Shown: positions 35,262 to 47,000 of the stretch, piece by piece
Numbering within the stretch: the first letter of the stretch is position 1
Layout of the letters: the number at the start of each line of letters is the position of its first letter
DNA from: Bugula neritina
Lineage: Eukaryota > Bryozoa > Gymnolaemata > Cheilostomatida > Bugulidae
Reading direction: 5' to 3'
Assembly: GCA_964035545.1 (NCBI GenBank)
Contig: OZ037770.1
Span: forward strand, 15,784,642-15,848,641
DNA length: 64,000 nucleotides
Notes under the pieces: generated by a model
Database searches by the model: none
What the model saw: only the letters and a program-made list of their open reading frames with translations
Told to the model about the DNA's origin: nothing
Made by a program: the position numbers and the translations under genes

Positions 35262-37817
35262 TCATTCATCCACGAGAGATACTCTGTCATTGGTAACTTG
35301 AACTGTAGGTAGAGAGTTCAACTTTTTATCTAACTTTTTCCAAACTCGTTCCTCTGCCTTCATGAACCTGCCACACGACACGTACTCAGCCACCACCTTC
35401 TTGCGCAACTTCTTCAGAGTTATCTCTCCTTTACTCAAGATTCCCAGTATAACGGCTTCCCACTGAAAGTCACTGCTCTTCTTATCCTCCACCTGAAACA
35501 ACGACCTCTAACTCAACACAAATAGAAGGGAAGATAACTCACACACTCAACACTCGCTTACTCCTACAGATTATACTAGCCACAAAGAGATATGTATACA
35601 TTAACTAGCCACAAAGAGCAATTAAAGTGCAGAGGGGGAACATAAAGGGTGATTAACAAGTTGCCAGTGAGTTCACTAGGAAATAGTGCCCTGCCCTTAC
35701 CCATGTCTCAGCATACTTCAGGTAGAAATGTCAAGATAACTCAGTGAGATCTTCTAAGTTAAGCGGAAAGACATTACGTACTTTGATAATAAATGTAATC
35801 CAAGATAATTTATACAGGGCTTAGCAGTGATTAGCATGGAGAGACAGACAGACAGACCACTTTCCACTCTAACCTCTCCACTTGCACTGAAGGAAGTCTG
35901 ATGATTAGACACACTGACCTCTAGAGTACTATTCAGACGCTCGACGTTCTCTTCTTGTGGATTAGGTTTTGTTTCTCTCTTCTGTCTTTTCTTCTCTTTT
36001 ATTGCCTCAACTTCCTGTTCCTGCAACTCCGCCTCTCCATCTGCTCCGGGAGCACCCCTCTTCTTTTTCTTCTTCGTCTTGTCAGCGATTGGTGCAGACT
36101 CGCTGTCAATAGGGGGCGTGTTCTCTGTGCTGCTTTCAGAAGCCTTCAAGTCTGCTTTCACTTTCTCCAGCAGAGTCCATATTGCTTCAAATAGACTGTC
36201 ACTCTGCCTGTACCTGCACATTGAGAGGACAACTTCTATTCTATAGCCTGTCACGTTAAGAGGACAACTTCTATTCTATAGCCTGTCACACTGAGAGGAC
36301 AACTTCTATTCTATAGCCTGTCACGTTAAGAGGACAACTTCTATTCTATAACCTGTCATATTGAGGGGACAACTTCTATTCTATAGCCTGTATACATAGA
36401 CAAGACAACTCCTGGTCTACCAGTACATAACAGAACAATTCCAATATTATATATATCTTGTACAGCCACACTGCAATATTTAGCAGAAATGATAAAAAAA
36501 TTTTGTTTTATAGCTATATTAACCAAATATAATACTATTAGTATATATAAGATAATATACTAATAGTATAGATGAGGTAGTATAATACTATTAGTATATA
36601 TAGTATAATATACTAATAGTATAGATGAGGTAGTATAATATTATTAGTATATATAAGATAATATACTAATAGTATAGATGAGGTAGTATAGTACTACTAG
36701 TATATATAATATAATACATTATACATAAGAGAGTATAAAGTATAACACACCTAGGAAATGTACTCTTTAAATAGTTGATAAGTTTAGGTTTCTTCTGCGG
36801 TAAGTTACTGGCTGTTTTGATATACTCGAGCATCTCTGTCAGCTTTGGGTCATGTGACTGAGAGATGGCTGAGTCTACTGCTTCCTGAACCTGGTAGAAT
36901 AGTGGTAAGATGTTAGCAGTAATATCTAATGTATAGTCAACACTGGGCACGTGCAGCAAGGGGAGCCAACAGCAACACTCACCTTGTCTACCCACTGCTG
37001 CTGCTTCTTCTGTCCCTTATTGGCTCCTGGATTTTCTATGTAATTCTTACCTCCATATTTGGCTGCTTCACTGATGCAGTTAACATGGACTGCGTAATCT
37101 TCACCTAAAAGAATTATAATTACAAATTACGATTGCTGCAAGTAAGAATTACCAGAAGAGTATTTAGAGTTATTTAGATGCTCCATTTTACAGAACAAGT
37201 CACGTATATCAAGTCAGAAAAACTTTGAATGATTGAATTATTATTCCTAATAGTAATCAGCCAGTACTCTTACAATTCATGCCTAATACTAATAGAATAA
37301 TATACTCACATTCAACACTTTTGAACTAATACTCAGAGAAATATTATAGAACTGTGGCAGTACTGAATGATAATAATATTCATATTGGTTACCAATGTAA
37401 TTACAAATACATGCCATAGCCAACAGTAGAACTACTCTACTACTACTAGTAGTGATATTAAGTCTAATGCCATGATTAGAGTTACTATTACTATTACTCA
37501 CTATTACAGTATTAGTATTTCTTAAATCTAATACCAAGTCTAATAGTAATAGTAATACGAATACTCAAATAGTACTAGTGTCAGTAATCACTGTTAGTGT
37601 TTGCTTCAAATACCAGCTTTATATTTGATGCACTAATAATCGATAGCCAATACATAATTCCTACAATCATGAGTATATTCTTCATCTTACCATAAAAATC
37701 AACGCTACAATCGACACAGGAAACATATGCAGCATTTCTACATCTTCCAACAAAATGCGCATCTACTTTATTCTTTTTGAGTACTTGATTACAATCACTA
37801 CACGTGAAAGATACCAT
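35262..37817 (-). CDS. LYAR: LYAR-type C2HC zinc-finger nucleolar protein, 5 exons, 304 aa
   Basis: Exons in transcript order: 37817-37691, 37104-36983, 36890-36751, 36213-35919, 35492-35262. The protein starts MVSFTCSDCNQVLKKNKVD and continues H..RCRNAAYVSCVDCSVDFYG, the duplicated LYAR zinc-finger pattern. Next comes GEDYAVHVNCISEAAKYGG, a helical segment with PQKKPKLINYLKSTF, a long Lys/Glu-rich nucleolar region (exon 4, KKKKKRGAPG) and the conserved C-terminal module FQWEAVILGILSKGEITLKK followed by LRKKVVAEY. LYAR acts in pre-rRNA processing and growth control. The frame is open a little upstream of this ATG, but family alignment supports starting at MVSFTC. Intron 3 contains an acceptor-bearing repeat. 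The gene is divergent from POLL. Confidence 0.92.
36213..36400 (-). repeat. Acceptor-side repeat, LYAR intron 3
   Basis: Five copies; on the transcribed strand each carries gttgtcctctcaatgtgaca followed by g, nearly the true acceptor gttgtcctctcaatgtgcag. Confidence 0.85.
36525..36715. repeat. AT-rich repeat, LYAR intron 3
   Basis: Four copies of a unit with tactaatagtatagatgagg and tagtataat. Confidence 0.8.
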
Positions 37818-38840
37818 GTCCACGTTCAAATTAGGTGACACCTGATCAAGAAAATAATAAATTAAATAAAAAATGAAGGTAGGGTTTTATATAATTATAT
37901 CAATATGAATATGAATATAGCTAGCAAAAAGAAAAACTTGACAGTCGCATGCTCATGTGTTGGATTTTTTAATCTTAACTAAACGCGAGTTAAAGTTGAC
38001 TCGCTACTTCGCAATTCCATTTATTACACCCTTCAATTCGCTGAAATAGCGAACGATCATTCGATTCATTAGGTTCTTACTCGTTACATCAACAAGCTCT
38101 AAGGCTATTTGTTTCTCCGTCTGCAAGGCGTACTTGCAACTTACAGCCACATTCGGCAGTGGCTTTACCAACCAGCAGTGTTTGTCGCTTGAAAGTAAAT
38201 AAAGAGATAACCAAAAATTAAAAATTTATCAACCTAGACCTATATTATAATGTTCCATTAGCTATATGCACGATACTCATAGTATAAGTATTCGTTGTAA
38301 TGACAGTGAAACTAAAACTAATAGTCAAAGTGAATGTCAAACTCACAGTGAAAGTAAATACTAAGTTACTCAAAGTATCAGCATTAGTATCAGTATGTAT
38401 TATTTATAATTTGATTTAGTTTATCATTAGCTGTAATTTTCTAGCAATAGTAAGTCTAGTATTATACTGAGAGTGGGTACAGCAGTTAAACTCAAGTTAA
38501 ACTTATCATAATGATAATATTATTAATAATTGTGATCTAAATCGTTATCGGTTTTCATTGTGATAGTCACAATCAATATGAACATCATTATAATTATTCG
38601 ATTATATTTTGTGGTTACCCAAACAAGTAAAGATTAAGTTGTGATGCTTTTATTTTCATTCTGTTTCTTGTCGACAAAACATTTACTATTACTATTACTA
38701 TTAGTTTTTAATTTTATATTAAAGTTAGTATTTGATTATTTCATTATTTGACTTATAGTTATACTGATTTGCGTACTCATCGCTATTATTAACTTGTTTT
38801 CTTAAACAGATACTATACGGTAATATGGTTTGTAGAGTGA

Positions 38841-41800
38841 ATGGCATTTTTCAGTGACCTCAACTGCTTTATTGTACCAAATTTGTTGGGGAAATCTAAA
38901 GCTGAACTCTTTGTAAAGAGGCTGAAAGAATTTGGAGGTTCTGGTGAAATATTTGGAAAGAAAGTTGAATTAAGTAACTTATCCAGATTTACACACATCA
39001 TAGTTGACAGCTCTGTTAGCTATTCACTCCTTCATAAAATACTTGGTTAGTTATATAAAAGGGATGATAGTTTAGAAGGTACTAGTAGAGATGTTAGAAT
39101 ATGTATAATACTATATACAGGTGATAGTTTAGAATGTACTAGTAGAGATGTTAGAATATGTATAATACTATATACAGGTGATAGTTTAGAAGGTACTAGT
39201 AGAGATGTTAGAATATGTATAATACTATATACAGGTGATAGTTTAGAATGTACTAGTGGAGATGTTAGAATATGTATAATACTATATACAGGTGATAGTT
39301 TAGAAGGTACTAGTAGAGATGTTAGAATATGTATAATACTATATACAGGTGATAGTTTAGAATGTACTAGTGGAGATGTTAGAATATGTATAATACTATA
39401 TACAGGTGATAGTTTAGAATGTACTAGTGGAGATGTTAGAATATGTATAATACTATATACAGGTGATAGTTTAGAATGTACTAGTGGAGATGTTAGAATA
39501 GTCACATCCAAATGGCTCACTCTCTGCTTGGAGAGAAAGTCTCTGGAAGATTCCACACCATTTCAGATTGACAGACCTGCAGAAAATTCTCCTGATGAGT
39601 TACTTTCATATCCAAACAACCTTCAACAATCAAAGGTTAAAGTTCATTATATTTCTTTGTGAGTCTTTAGTGTCTGTTTTAATATATTATATGCTAGATA
39701 ATATTATATGTATTTGTATTGTATGCTGTATTTTGTATTCTGTGTAGTATTATAGTTAATTGTATTGTAGAAGGCACAGCTTTCTGAAACTAAAGATGAT
39801 ATAGAAGTGGGGCCGTCAAATAAATATCCTAAAATAAACAACTCAACCGAAGACTCTCAAACTAAACCTGAGGATAGATTGCCCCCAAGACCTGTTTCTT
39901 TTAATGTAAGTTTATACTTTTAGATTTGCTGCCTTTCTACAATACTACACTGAAGCAAAATATGACGTAATTAATGTCAATACATGAGCAGACAATACTG
40001 TTCATTATTTACTAAATTTAGATATATTCTGTTGTAGACAGCAAGATTTATATGCATGAAGTCGAGCAAAGATGTGACTAAAGTTGACTCAGGTGTAAAC
40101 GAGTTTAATGCAAAAATAATAGCCAAGTTACAGGTAACTTCATTAGTATTGAGGGACTAATTGCTACTGCTGCAAGTCAATAACTGAGTTACTATTACTA
40201 ACAGATGACCGAGGTACTAACAGATTACTGAGTTACTATTACTAACAGTTCACTGAATTACTAACAGTTGACTGAGTTACTAACAGATGACTGAGTTACT
40301 AACAGTTGACTAAACAGCTCTATACTTGTAACCAGGAGATGGCAGATGCCTACAAAAGTACAAAGGATAAATGGAGAGCGTTCAGCTACGAGAAAGCCAT
40401 TATAGCTCTGAAGAGCTCCTCCCAGCCGATAGATAGCTACGAGAAAGCCCAGAACCTTCCCAACGTTGGCAAGAGTTTAGCCGAGAAGATCGGAGAAATA
40501 GCATCTAGTGGTGACCTTGAAAAACTGAAAGTCCTTCAGTCTAGTGAGACTCTACACTCTGTGCAGCTATTCATGAGAATTTGGGGCGTGGGGGCGGAGA
40601 CAGCTAATTTGTGGGCCAATCAGGTGAGAGGGGTTTGTATATCTAGTGGCATGGAGTAGTGAAGCGTGTTGGCTGTAGTTGGCCAAAGTTCAGTTTCACC
40701 TGATGTTATATATCTTCTAGGATACAGGTATGGTATCAGGTATAGTACCTGGTATAGTACCTGGTGTAGTATCTGGTATAATATATAGTATAGTATATAG
40801 TATAGTATATAGTATAGTATATAGTATAGTATCTGGTATAGTATATAGTATAGTATATAGTATAGTACCTGGTATAGTATATAGTATAGTATATAGTATA
40901 GTATATAGTATAGTATCTGGTATAGTATATAGTATAGTATATAGTATAGTATATAGTATAGTATCTGGTATAGTATCTGGTATAGTATCTGGTATAGTAT
41001 CTGGTATAGTATAGTGTGGAGTTTATATACACCGGCTTTCCATGTACCGATCTCAGATCGATCTCAGTGAGATCGATCCATGGAAAGACGCCAAAGATCG
41101 ATCTCCGTCGATCTGAGCTGGTCGGTCTGTGGAGCTCGAACTCAGATCGATCTCGTGTCAATAAGACCATGGAAAGAAGCCGGATCGATCTGAGAAGTAG
41201 AAAAAGACTGCGCGATACAATGTTGTCTGCTAATAAAAATGATAACTTATTGATAATTACTAAGCAAAGTATTAAATAATTATGATAGCCACCTTTTTAG
41301 ATGCCAAAACTTTGACTTTCAGTACAATGATTAAGAAAACTCAATTATATGCAGTAGAAGATAAAAAAATGGGAGAATTTAAATTGAGTTTAAATGACTA
41401 TTGAAACTTAGTTTCATTAGCTATTTTCTTTGTAATTTTAAGCCTAACAGTCCTGTAAGTTTATTAATAATCTGCAAGACAGCCATTAATTTTATATAAG
41501 CTGTCAAGCTAAAAAATTAAAATTAATTATTTTGAATTGGCCAAATTACCATACAGTGAAAGCTTTGCTGCGTAAAGTTTATAGCTGGAATTAAATTTTA
41601 GACTACGACCATCTTGTTTTCAACAGTAGTAGCTTTAATCACTCAAATAGGTGAACAAATTATACTTTTAAAGTATCCTTCACTTAAGAGGAGGCAACTT
41701 CGCTAGATCGATCTGACACTCTCATGGAAAAACGATCGATCTGAGATCGGTACATGAAAAGCCCGTGATGGAAAGCCCGTGATAATATGGGGTTCTATTA

Positions 41801-43295
41801 ACAGGGTCATAGGTCACTGGGTGATGTCAGAGAGAAAGTGGCTCTAACAACCAATCAGAAAATAGGACTGAAATATTTTGACGAGTTTGATGAGCGAATG
41901 TCTCGAGATGAAGTGGCTGAAATTGAGAGCGTTGTAAGTTTTCCATTTTTAGTTATGATCTTCCACACCGAGGGAGTTATCCTTCCTATTCTTAGTAGCA
42001 ATCTAATGCGTGTTACTTCTGTAGTGTTTAGTAGTAGAGTATATGCGCAGGTAGAAGTGGCGGTGAAGAGTATAGACCCTAGACTAGAGCTGGTTACCTG
42101 CGGTAGTTACAGGAGAGGTAAGGCTACGTGTGGGGATGTAGACATCTTGATTACTCATGCAGACGGCAGCGGCCATGTTGGAGTGTTTAACAGACTTCTG
42201 AGCGCACTTCGCGAGCAGAGTACGTGTTTCACTCTACTCTATACTCTGTATACTCTATACTCTACTCTATACTACTGTATACTATATACTATACTATATA
42301 CTCTGTACTATACTATATACTATACTCTATACTCTATACTATACTATATACTCTGTACTATACTATATACTATACTATATACTACCTTATACTATATACT
42401 ATACTATATACTATACTCTATACTATACTATATACTACACTATATACGTGTTACACTCTACTCTAGTCTACATTAATCATACAGAGTTCTTGACTGAGGA
42501 CCTAACCATATTTCCCAACATGAAGGGTGGCATGGCCAAGTACCTCGGTGTATGCAAGCTGCCTGGACCCCAGTCTAAACACAGAAGAATAGATATAATA
42601 GTAACTCCGTACAGTCAGGTAACTCTATGTTGAGTTCATAGCTCGTAGCCTCAGTTCTATAGAATGTCACATGTGTGTGTAGAGGGTGGGGTATCAGCCA
42701 CCCGTCTGTGAGTCATATGTATGTCCTTGTCTGTAGTATGGGTGCTGCCTGGTCTACTTCACTGGCTCCGCCCACTTCAACAGATCTATGAGGCTATTGG
42801 CTGACAAGATGGGCATGTCTTTAACAGAGCACGCCCTCTATAAGGATGTCATTAGAGGTCCTGTAAGTCCCTCGTGTTGTTATACTTCTTTGTATTACTG
42901 TATTATATTACTGTATTATATTACTGTATTATATTACTGTATTATATTACTGTATTGTATTACTGCATTATATTACTGTGTCATATTACTGTATTATATT
43001 ACTGTGTTATATTACTGTGTTATATTACTGTGTTATATTACTGTGTTATATTACTGTGTTATATTACTGTATTATATTACTGTATTATATCGCTGTGTTA
43101 TATTACTGTATTATATTACTGTATTATCGTTTATATTACTGTATTATCGTATATATTACTGTATTATCGTACTGTAACATGTAGAACAAGGAGATTATAC
43201 ACCACGGAGTACAAGTCTATACTCCAACTGAAGAGTCTGTATTCCAACATCTGGGAGTTCCGTACAGGAAACCGGAGGAGAGAGACCACGAGTAG
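38841..43295 (+). CDS. POLL: DNA polymerase lambda (family X), 10 exons, 521 aa
   Basis: Exons: 38841-39045, 39463-39635, 39771-39905, 40038-40133, 40336-40623, 41805-41933, 42051-42219, 42485-42618, 42737-42862, 43185-43295; all phases agree. Order: an N-terminal BRCT domain (about residues 1-110, ending [13 protein letters not shown]), a short Ser/Pro linker, the lyase domain with helix-hairpin-helix ([30 protein letters not shown]), the fingers ([15 protein letters not shown]), the catalytic palm ([20 protein letters not shown] with two metal-binding Asp; [12 protein letters not shown] with the third) and the thumb ([37 protein letters not shown]). BRCT plus a complete polymerase beta core with [13 protein letters not shown] marks Pol lambda, which fills gaps in base-excision repair and non-homologous end joining in the nucleus. 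It is somewhat shorter than the human protein (575 aa), mainly in the linker. An out-of-frame ATG (atggtttgtag) lies just upstream. Confidence 0.95.
39064..39480 (+). repeat. 57-bp repeat duplicating the start of POLL exon 2
   Basis: Eight units starting at 39064 (partial), 39121, 39178, 39235, 39292, 39349, 39406 and 39463. The last is the true exon 2 start. Each unit from 39121 has tatacag before it and then gtgatagtttagaaggtact, ending gaatat|gtataat. Confidence 0.95.
40725..41012. repeat. TATAGTATMTGG repeat, POLL intron 5
   Basis: About 290 bp of tatagtatctgg/tatagtatatag units directly left of the TIR element. A gactgagttactaacagat repeat fills much of intron 4 (40150-40318). Confidence 0.88.
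41030..41767 (+). mobile_element. TIR element of about 738 bp in POLL intron 5
   Basis: About 34-bp imperfect terminal inverted repeats: CACCGGCTTTCCATGTACCG at the left and the complement of CACGGGCTTTTCATGTACCG at the right, both continuing into ATCTCAGATCGATC. The left 170 bp is full of GATCGATC motifs and short hairpins; the interior is AT-rich without a gene. The target duplication is unclear because the right terminus is partly duplicated (gcccgtgat twice, 41761-41782). Confidence 0.6.
42225..42455. repeat. TATACTC satellite, POLL intron 7
   Basis: tactctatactatatac units occupy the intron between the polymerase palm exons. Confidence 0.88.
42885..43178. repeat. TTACTGTATTATA repeat, POLL intron 9
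   Basis: About 22 copies of ttactgtattata variants (13 bp). Confidence 0.88.
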
Positions 43296-43679
43296 TAAGT
43301 CTCTGTCTGTACGGGGCTATTCCACTCCCCCCTCTTTCTATAACCTGGACAGTTCGGCTCCAAGTCTATTATGTTCTGTCTTTCAGTGTATGACTAGTCA
43401 ACTGAGCAATGTTATATACTGACACTTATTCTATTTACAAATGATGAACTGTTAGACCAGGTTGTGATACCCACCCTGTGATTCAAGTTAAGCACCTCTA
43501 TTGAACATCTTCTTTATAGGCATTGTTTGTATGCTGTGTGATATAATAATGATGATATATTCACTGTATCTGATTACATAATAGTGACTAATGAAATTTA
43601 TATATAAGTTGGAAAGTCAATGGAATGAAATTTATATTATTTATTTTTATTAAATGTTATTCTTTTGCATTTACAGACT

Positions 43680-43685
43680 AATAAA
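43680..43685 (+). terminator. Possible poly(A) signal of POLL
   Basis: AATAAA about 385 bp after the POLL stop, before the convergent phosphatase gene. Confidence 0.35.
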
Positions 43686-43740
43686 CCCCAAACACTCCTC
43701 TGTCTATAAGATAATGTTGTCGTAATTATTCTATTGTATT

Positions 43741-43850
43741 CTAGGAGTGTAGCCAGCTCTGTACTGTAGTGAGCAGGGGTTCACTCATTGCTAGGAGTGT
43801 AGCCAGCTCTGTACTGTAGTGAGCGGGGGTTCACTCATTGCTAGGAGTGG
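43741..43850. repeat. 50-bp direct repeat between POLL and the phosphatase
   Basis: Two near-identical copies beginning ctaggagtgtagccagctct, plus a partial third. Confidence 0.85.
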
Positions 43851-43950
43851 TCTAGTAAGTTTTGTGTAATGCTGTGTTATGTTTAATCATAGCCAGCATA
43901 TCTTCAGTTGAAACTCACACTAAACATATGACCTAGTTGTTGAATAACAA

Positions 43951-43956
43951 TTTATT
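43951..43956 (-). terminator. Poly(A) signal of the WSC-phosphatase gene
   Basis: AATAAA on the minus strand about 60 bp beyond the stop of the phosphatase gene. Confidence 0.55.
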
Positions 43957-44013
43957 AAAATTAACAAGCTGATTGACACATGTTATATTCTGGTTGGCTG
44001 TACTGCAACACTT

Positions 44014-47000
44014 TTAGCCAATCACAGGGCCTGTTGCTCGAGGGTTGACCTTGGAGAAGCTGTAGACTTCATGTCCGTCCTCGTCAATGTAGGATACTTT
44101 AATAACCTTGCCCTTAATCTCAAAGCCAACAAACCCGTAGTCCCTGTGCAGGAACTTGGAGTCTATTCTCTTCTCTTTGAGGTTCAGAAGAGAGGCAGGG
44201 TATGTGCTGGTGCTGCGCTTAGCCCCTGACCCGGATATTATGTAATCCACGACTCCACTGCAACACAATGATTAGTAGAGAGTAACTGAGGGATAGTATA
44301 TAGTAACTGAGGGATAGTATATAGTAACTGAGGGATAGTATATAGTAACTTAGGGATAGTATATAGTAACTGAGGGATAGTATATAGTAACTGAGGGATA
44401 GTATATAGTAACTGAGGGATAGTATATAGTAACTGAGAGATAGTATATAGTAACTGAGGGATAGTAGAGAGTAACTGAGAGATAGTATATAGTAACTGAG
44501 GGATAGTATAATATAGTAACTGAGGGATAGTATATAGTAACTGAGGGATAATATATAATAACTGAGGGATAGTATATAGTAACTGAGGGATAGTATATAG
44601 TAACTGAGGGATAGTATATACTATATAGTAACTGAGAGATAGTATATAGTAACTGAGAGATAGTAGAGAGTAACTGAGAGATAGTATATAGTAACTGAGG
44701 GATAGTATATAGTAACTGAGGGATAGTATATAGTAACTGAGGGATAGTATATAGTAACTGAGGGATAGTATATAGTAACTGAGGGATAGTATATAGTAAC
44801 TGAGGGATAGTATATAGTAACTGAGGGGTAGTATATAGTAACTGAGGGATAGTATATAGTAACTGAGAGATAGTATACAGTAACTCAGGGATAGTATACA
44901 GTAACTGAGGGATAGTATATAGTAACTGAGGGATAGTATATAGTAACTGAGGGATAGTATATAGTAACTGAGAGATAGTATATAGTAACTGAGGGATAGT
45001 ATATAGTAACTGAGGGATAGTATATAGTAACTGAGGGATAGTATATAGTAACTGAGGGATAGTATATAGTAACTGAGGGATAGTATATAGTAACTGAGGG
45101 ATAATATATAGTAACTGAGGGATAGTATATAGTAACTGAGAGATAGTATGTAGTAACTGAGGGATAGTAGAAACTCGCTGCCAATAGCTACCTGCTGTCT
45201 ACCATGTGCTGAAGAAAGTGGTCGTGGCCGCAGATATAGAGGGCTGCCCGGTGCTTCACCAACTCCCCCCTTATATTGTCGTACATGGAAGCTGTGGAAC
45301 TCGCCTTCCCGTGTGACCCAGCCGATGCTATTGGATGATGTCCCATCACTATTATCCAATCAGCTTTTGATTCACCTAGAAGTTGCCATGACGATATTTG
45401 TTTCACCATCAACTCACGGCATTTCTAACATTTTCCTTATGATCAGTTTATTATTTCTTTATTTAATGCTAATACACTATACTGCTTAGTCTCAGATCAC
45501 ATTATGACCTTGACACTAGTACACATTATGATCTTGCCACTAGTACACATTATGACCTTGACATTAGTACACATTATGACCTTGCCACTAGGACACATTA
45601 CGACCTTGACACTAGTACACATGATAGTCTCAGGTCACTCACTCAGCTCGTTCTTGAACCACTTGTACTGGTGGTACTCGGCCTCCTGTCTGATTGGGTC
45701 TGTATCAAGGAAGATGAAGTGAACATCCTGTCCTCCCACTGAGTAGTGCATAGAGTAGTACAGACTCGGCATCACCCATCTGCTGTCTGTCTTCCCATAC
45801 TTCACCTGGTTTGCTGCGTTTCCTGTGCGTCATGACAGTCTTACAGCATGCAGTCTACATTCCTATATCAACTCTCTCAATCTCATGTTATCTTACGACC
45901 AGCAGTGAAAGTCCTAGTCTTACAGCAGGGTTGGGGTCAATTACATGTAAATGTAATTAATTACAATTACAATTACATGAAGATTTGTCAATTACAATTA
46001 CAATTATAATTACAGTTGAAAATAAATGTAATTAATTACAATTACAATTACATGGCAATGTAATTAATTACAATTACAATTACTTTTGTTCTCGCAAGGA
46101 ATAAATAGAAGTTACTTCTAGGGTCCAACTACCAGCGGCAATGGTGAACCTCTTTTTTTTTCTACAGTGATACTATTATGTCATTCCATACCAAATCAAC
46201 CAACTTTCAAGGAGTCCCACATCTTTGTGTCTCAGATTTTGCTCATATTTACACTAAATGGACCTACACATGTTCAGATTACCATTCGTGAATATTTCTG
46301 GCCTGACACAAAAACATTTTGAGAAATTACTACTTTGGTGAACAAAGGTTGGAAAATTTGTGATTTATACTTTTAGACCAATTTATATGTAATTTAAAAT
46401 TTGATTAGGCGAGTATTTGAAATTTTTCAAAATTTGCAAAGATTTGTTCATATTCAATGATTTTGCACATATGCACACAAAGTATTCTGTAGTATGTGTT
46501 GCTACTAGTGCAAATTGTTGGGTATTATCAAATCACAGCAAATTTTAAGGCTCAGTCTGGAAAATTGATTGAGATATAGACGTTTATAGATTAGTCTAAA
46601 AATAGAAATCACAAATTTTCCTCAAAATGTTTCTCAACTTTTGTCCACAAAAGTAGTCAGTTCTCAAAAAAAATTTGTGTCAGGTCAGAAATACTGAAGA
46701 AGAGTACTTGAGGCATGTGTAGGTCTATTTGGTGTAAACATTAACAAAATCTGAGACGCAAATAGACGCGGGCAATTCGGTGAGCTGGCATGGAATGACC
46801 CTACTATATAGACCTAACTATCTGAACTTGTTATTTAACAGTAGGCATTGTAGAAAAAGGAGTTTTTTAAGATTTAAAAGTTTGAAGTAATTGACATGTA
46901 ATTATAAAGTAATTGTAAAAATCAATTACATTAGATATGTAATTAATTACAATTACAATTACAATTACATTTTTAAACCTCAATTACAAATTACATTCAA

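Noticed and set aside
44238-45359. A 373-codon SYYILSL-type open frame
   Set aside because: It fuses an out-of-frame reading of phosphatase exon 7 with the intron 7 repeat; phase and metal-ligand motifs support the other frame.
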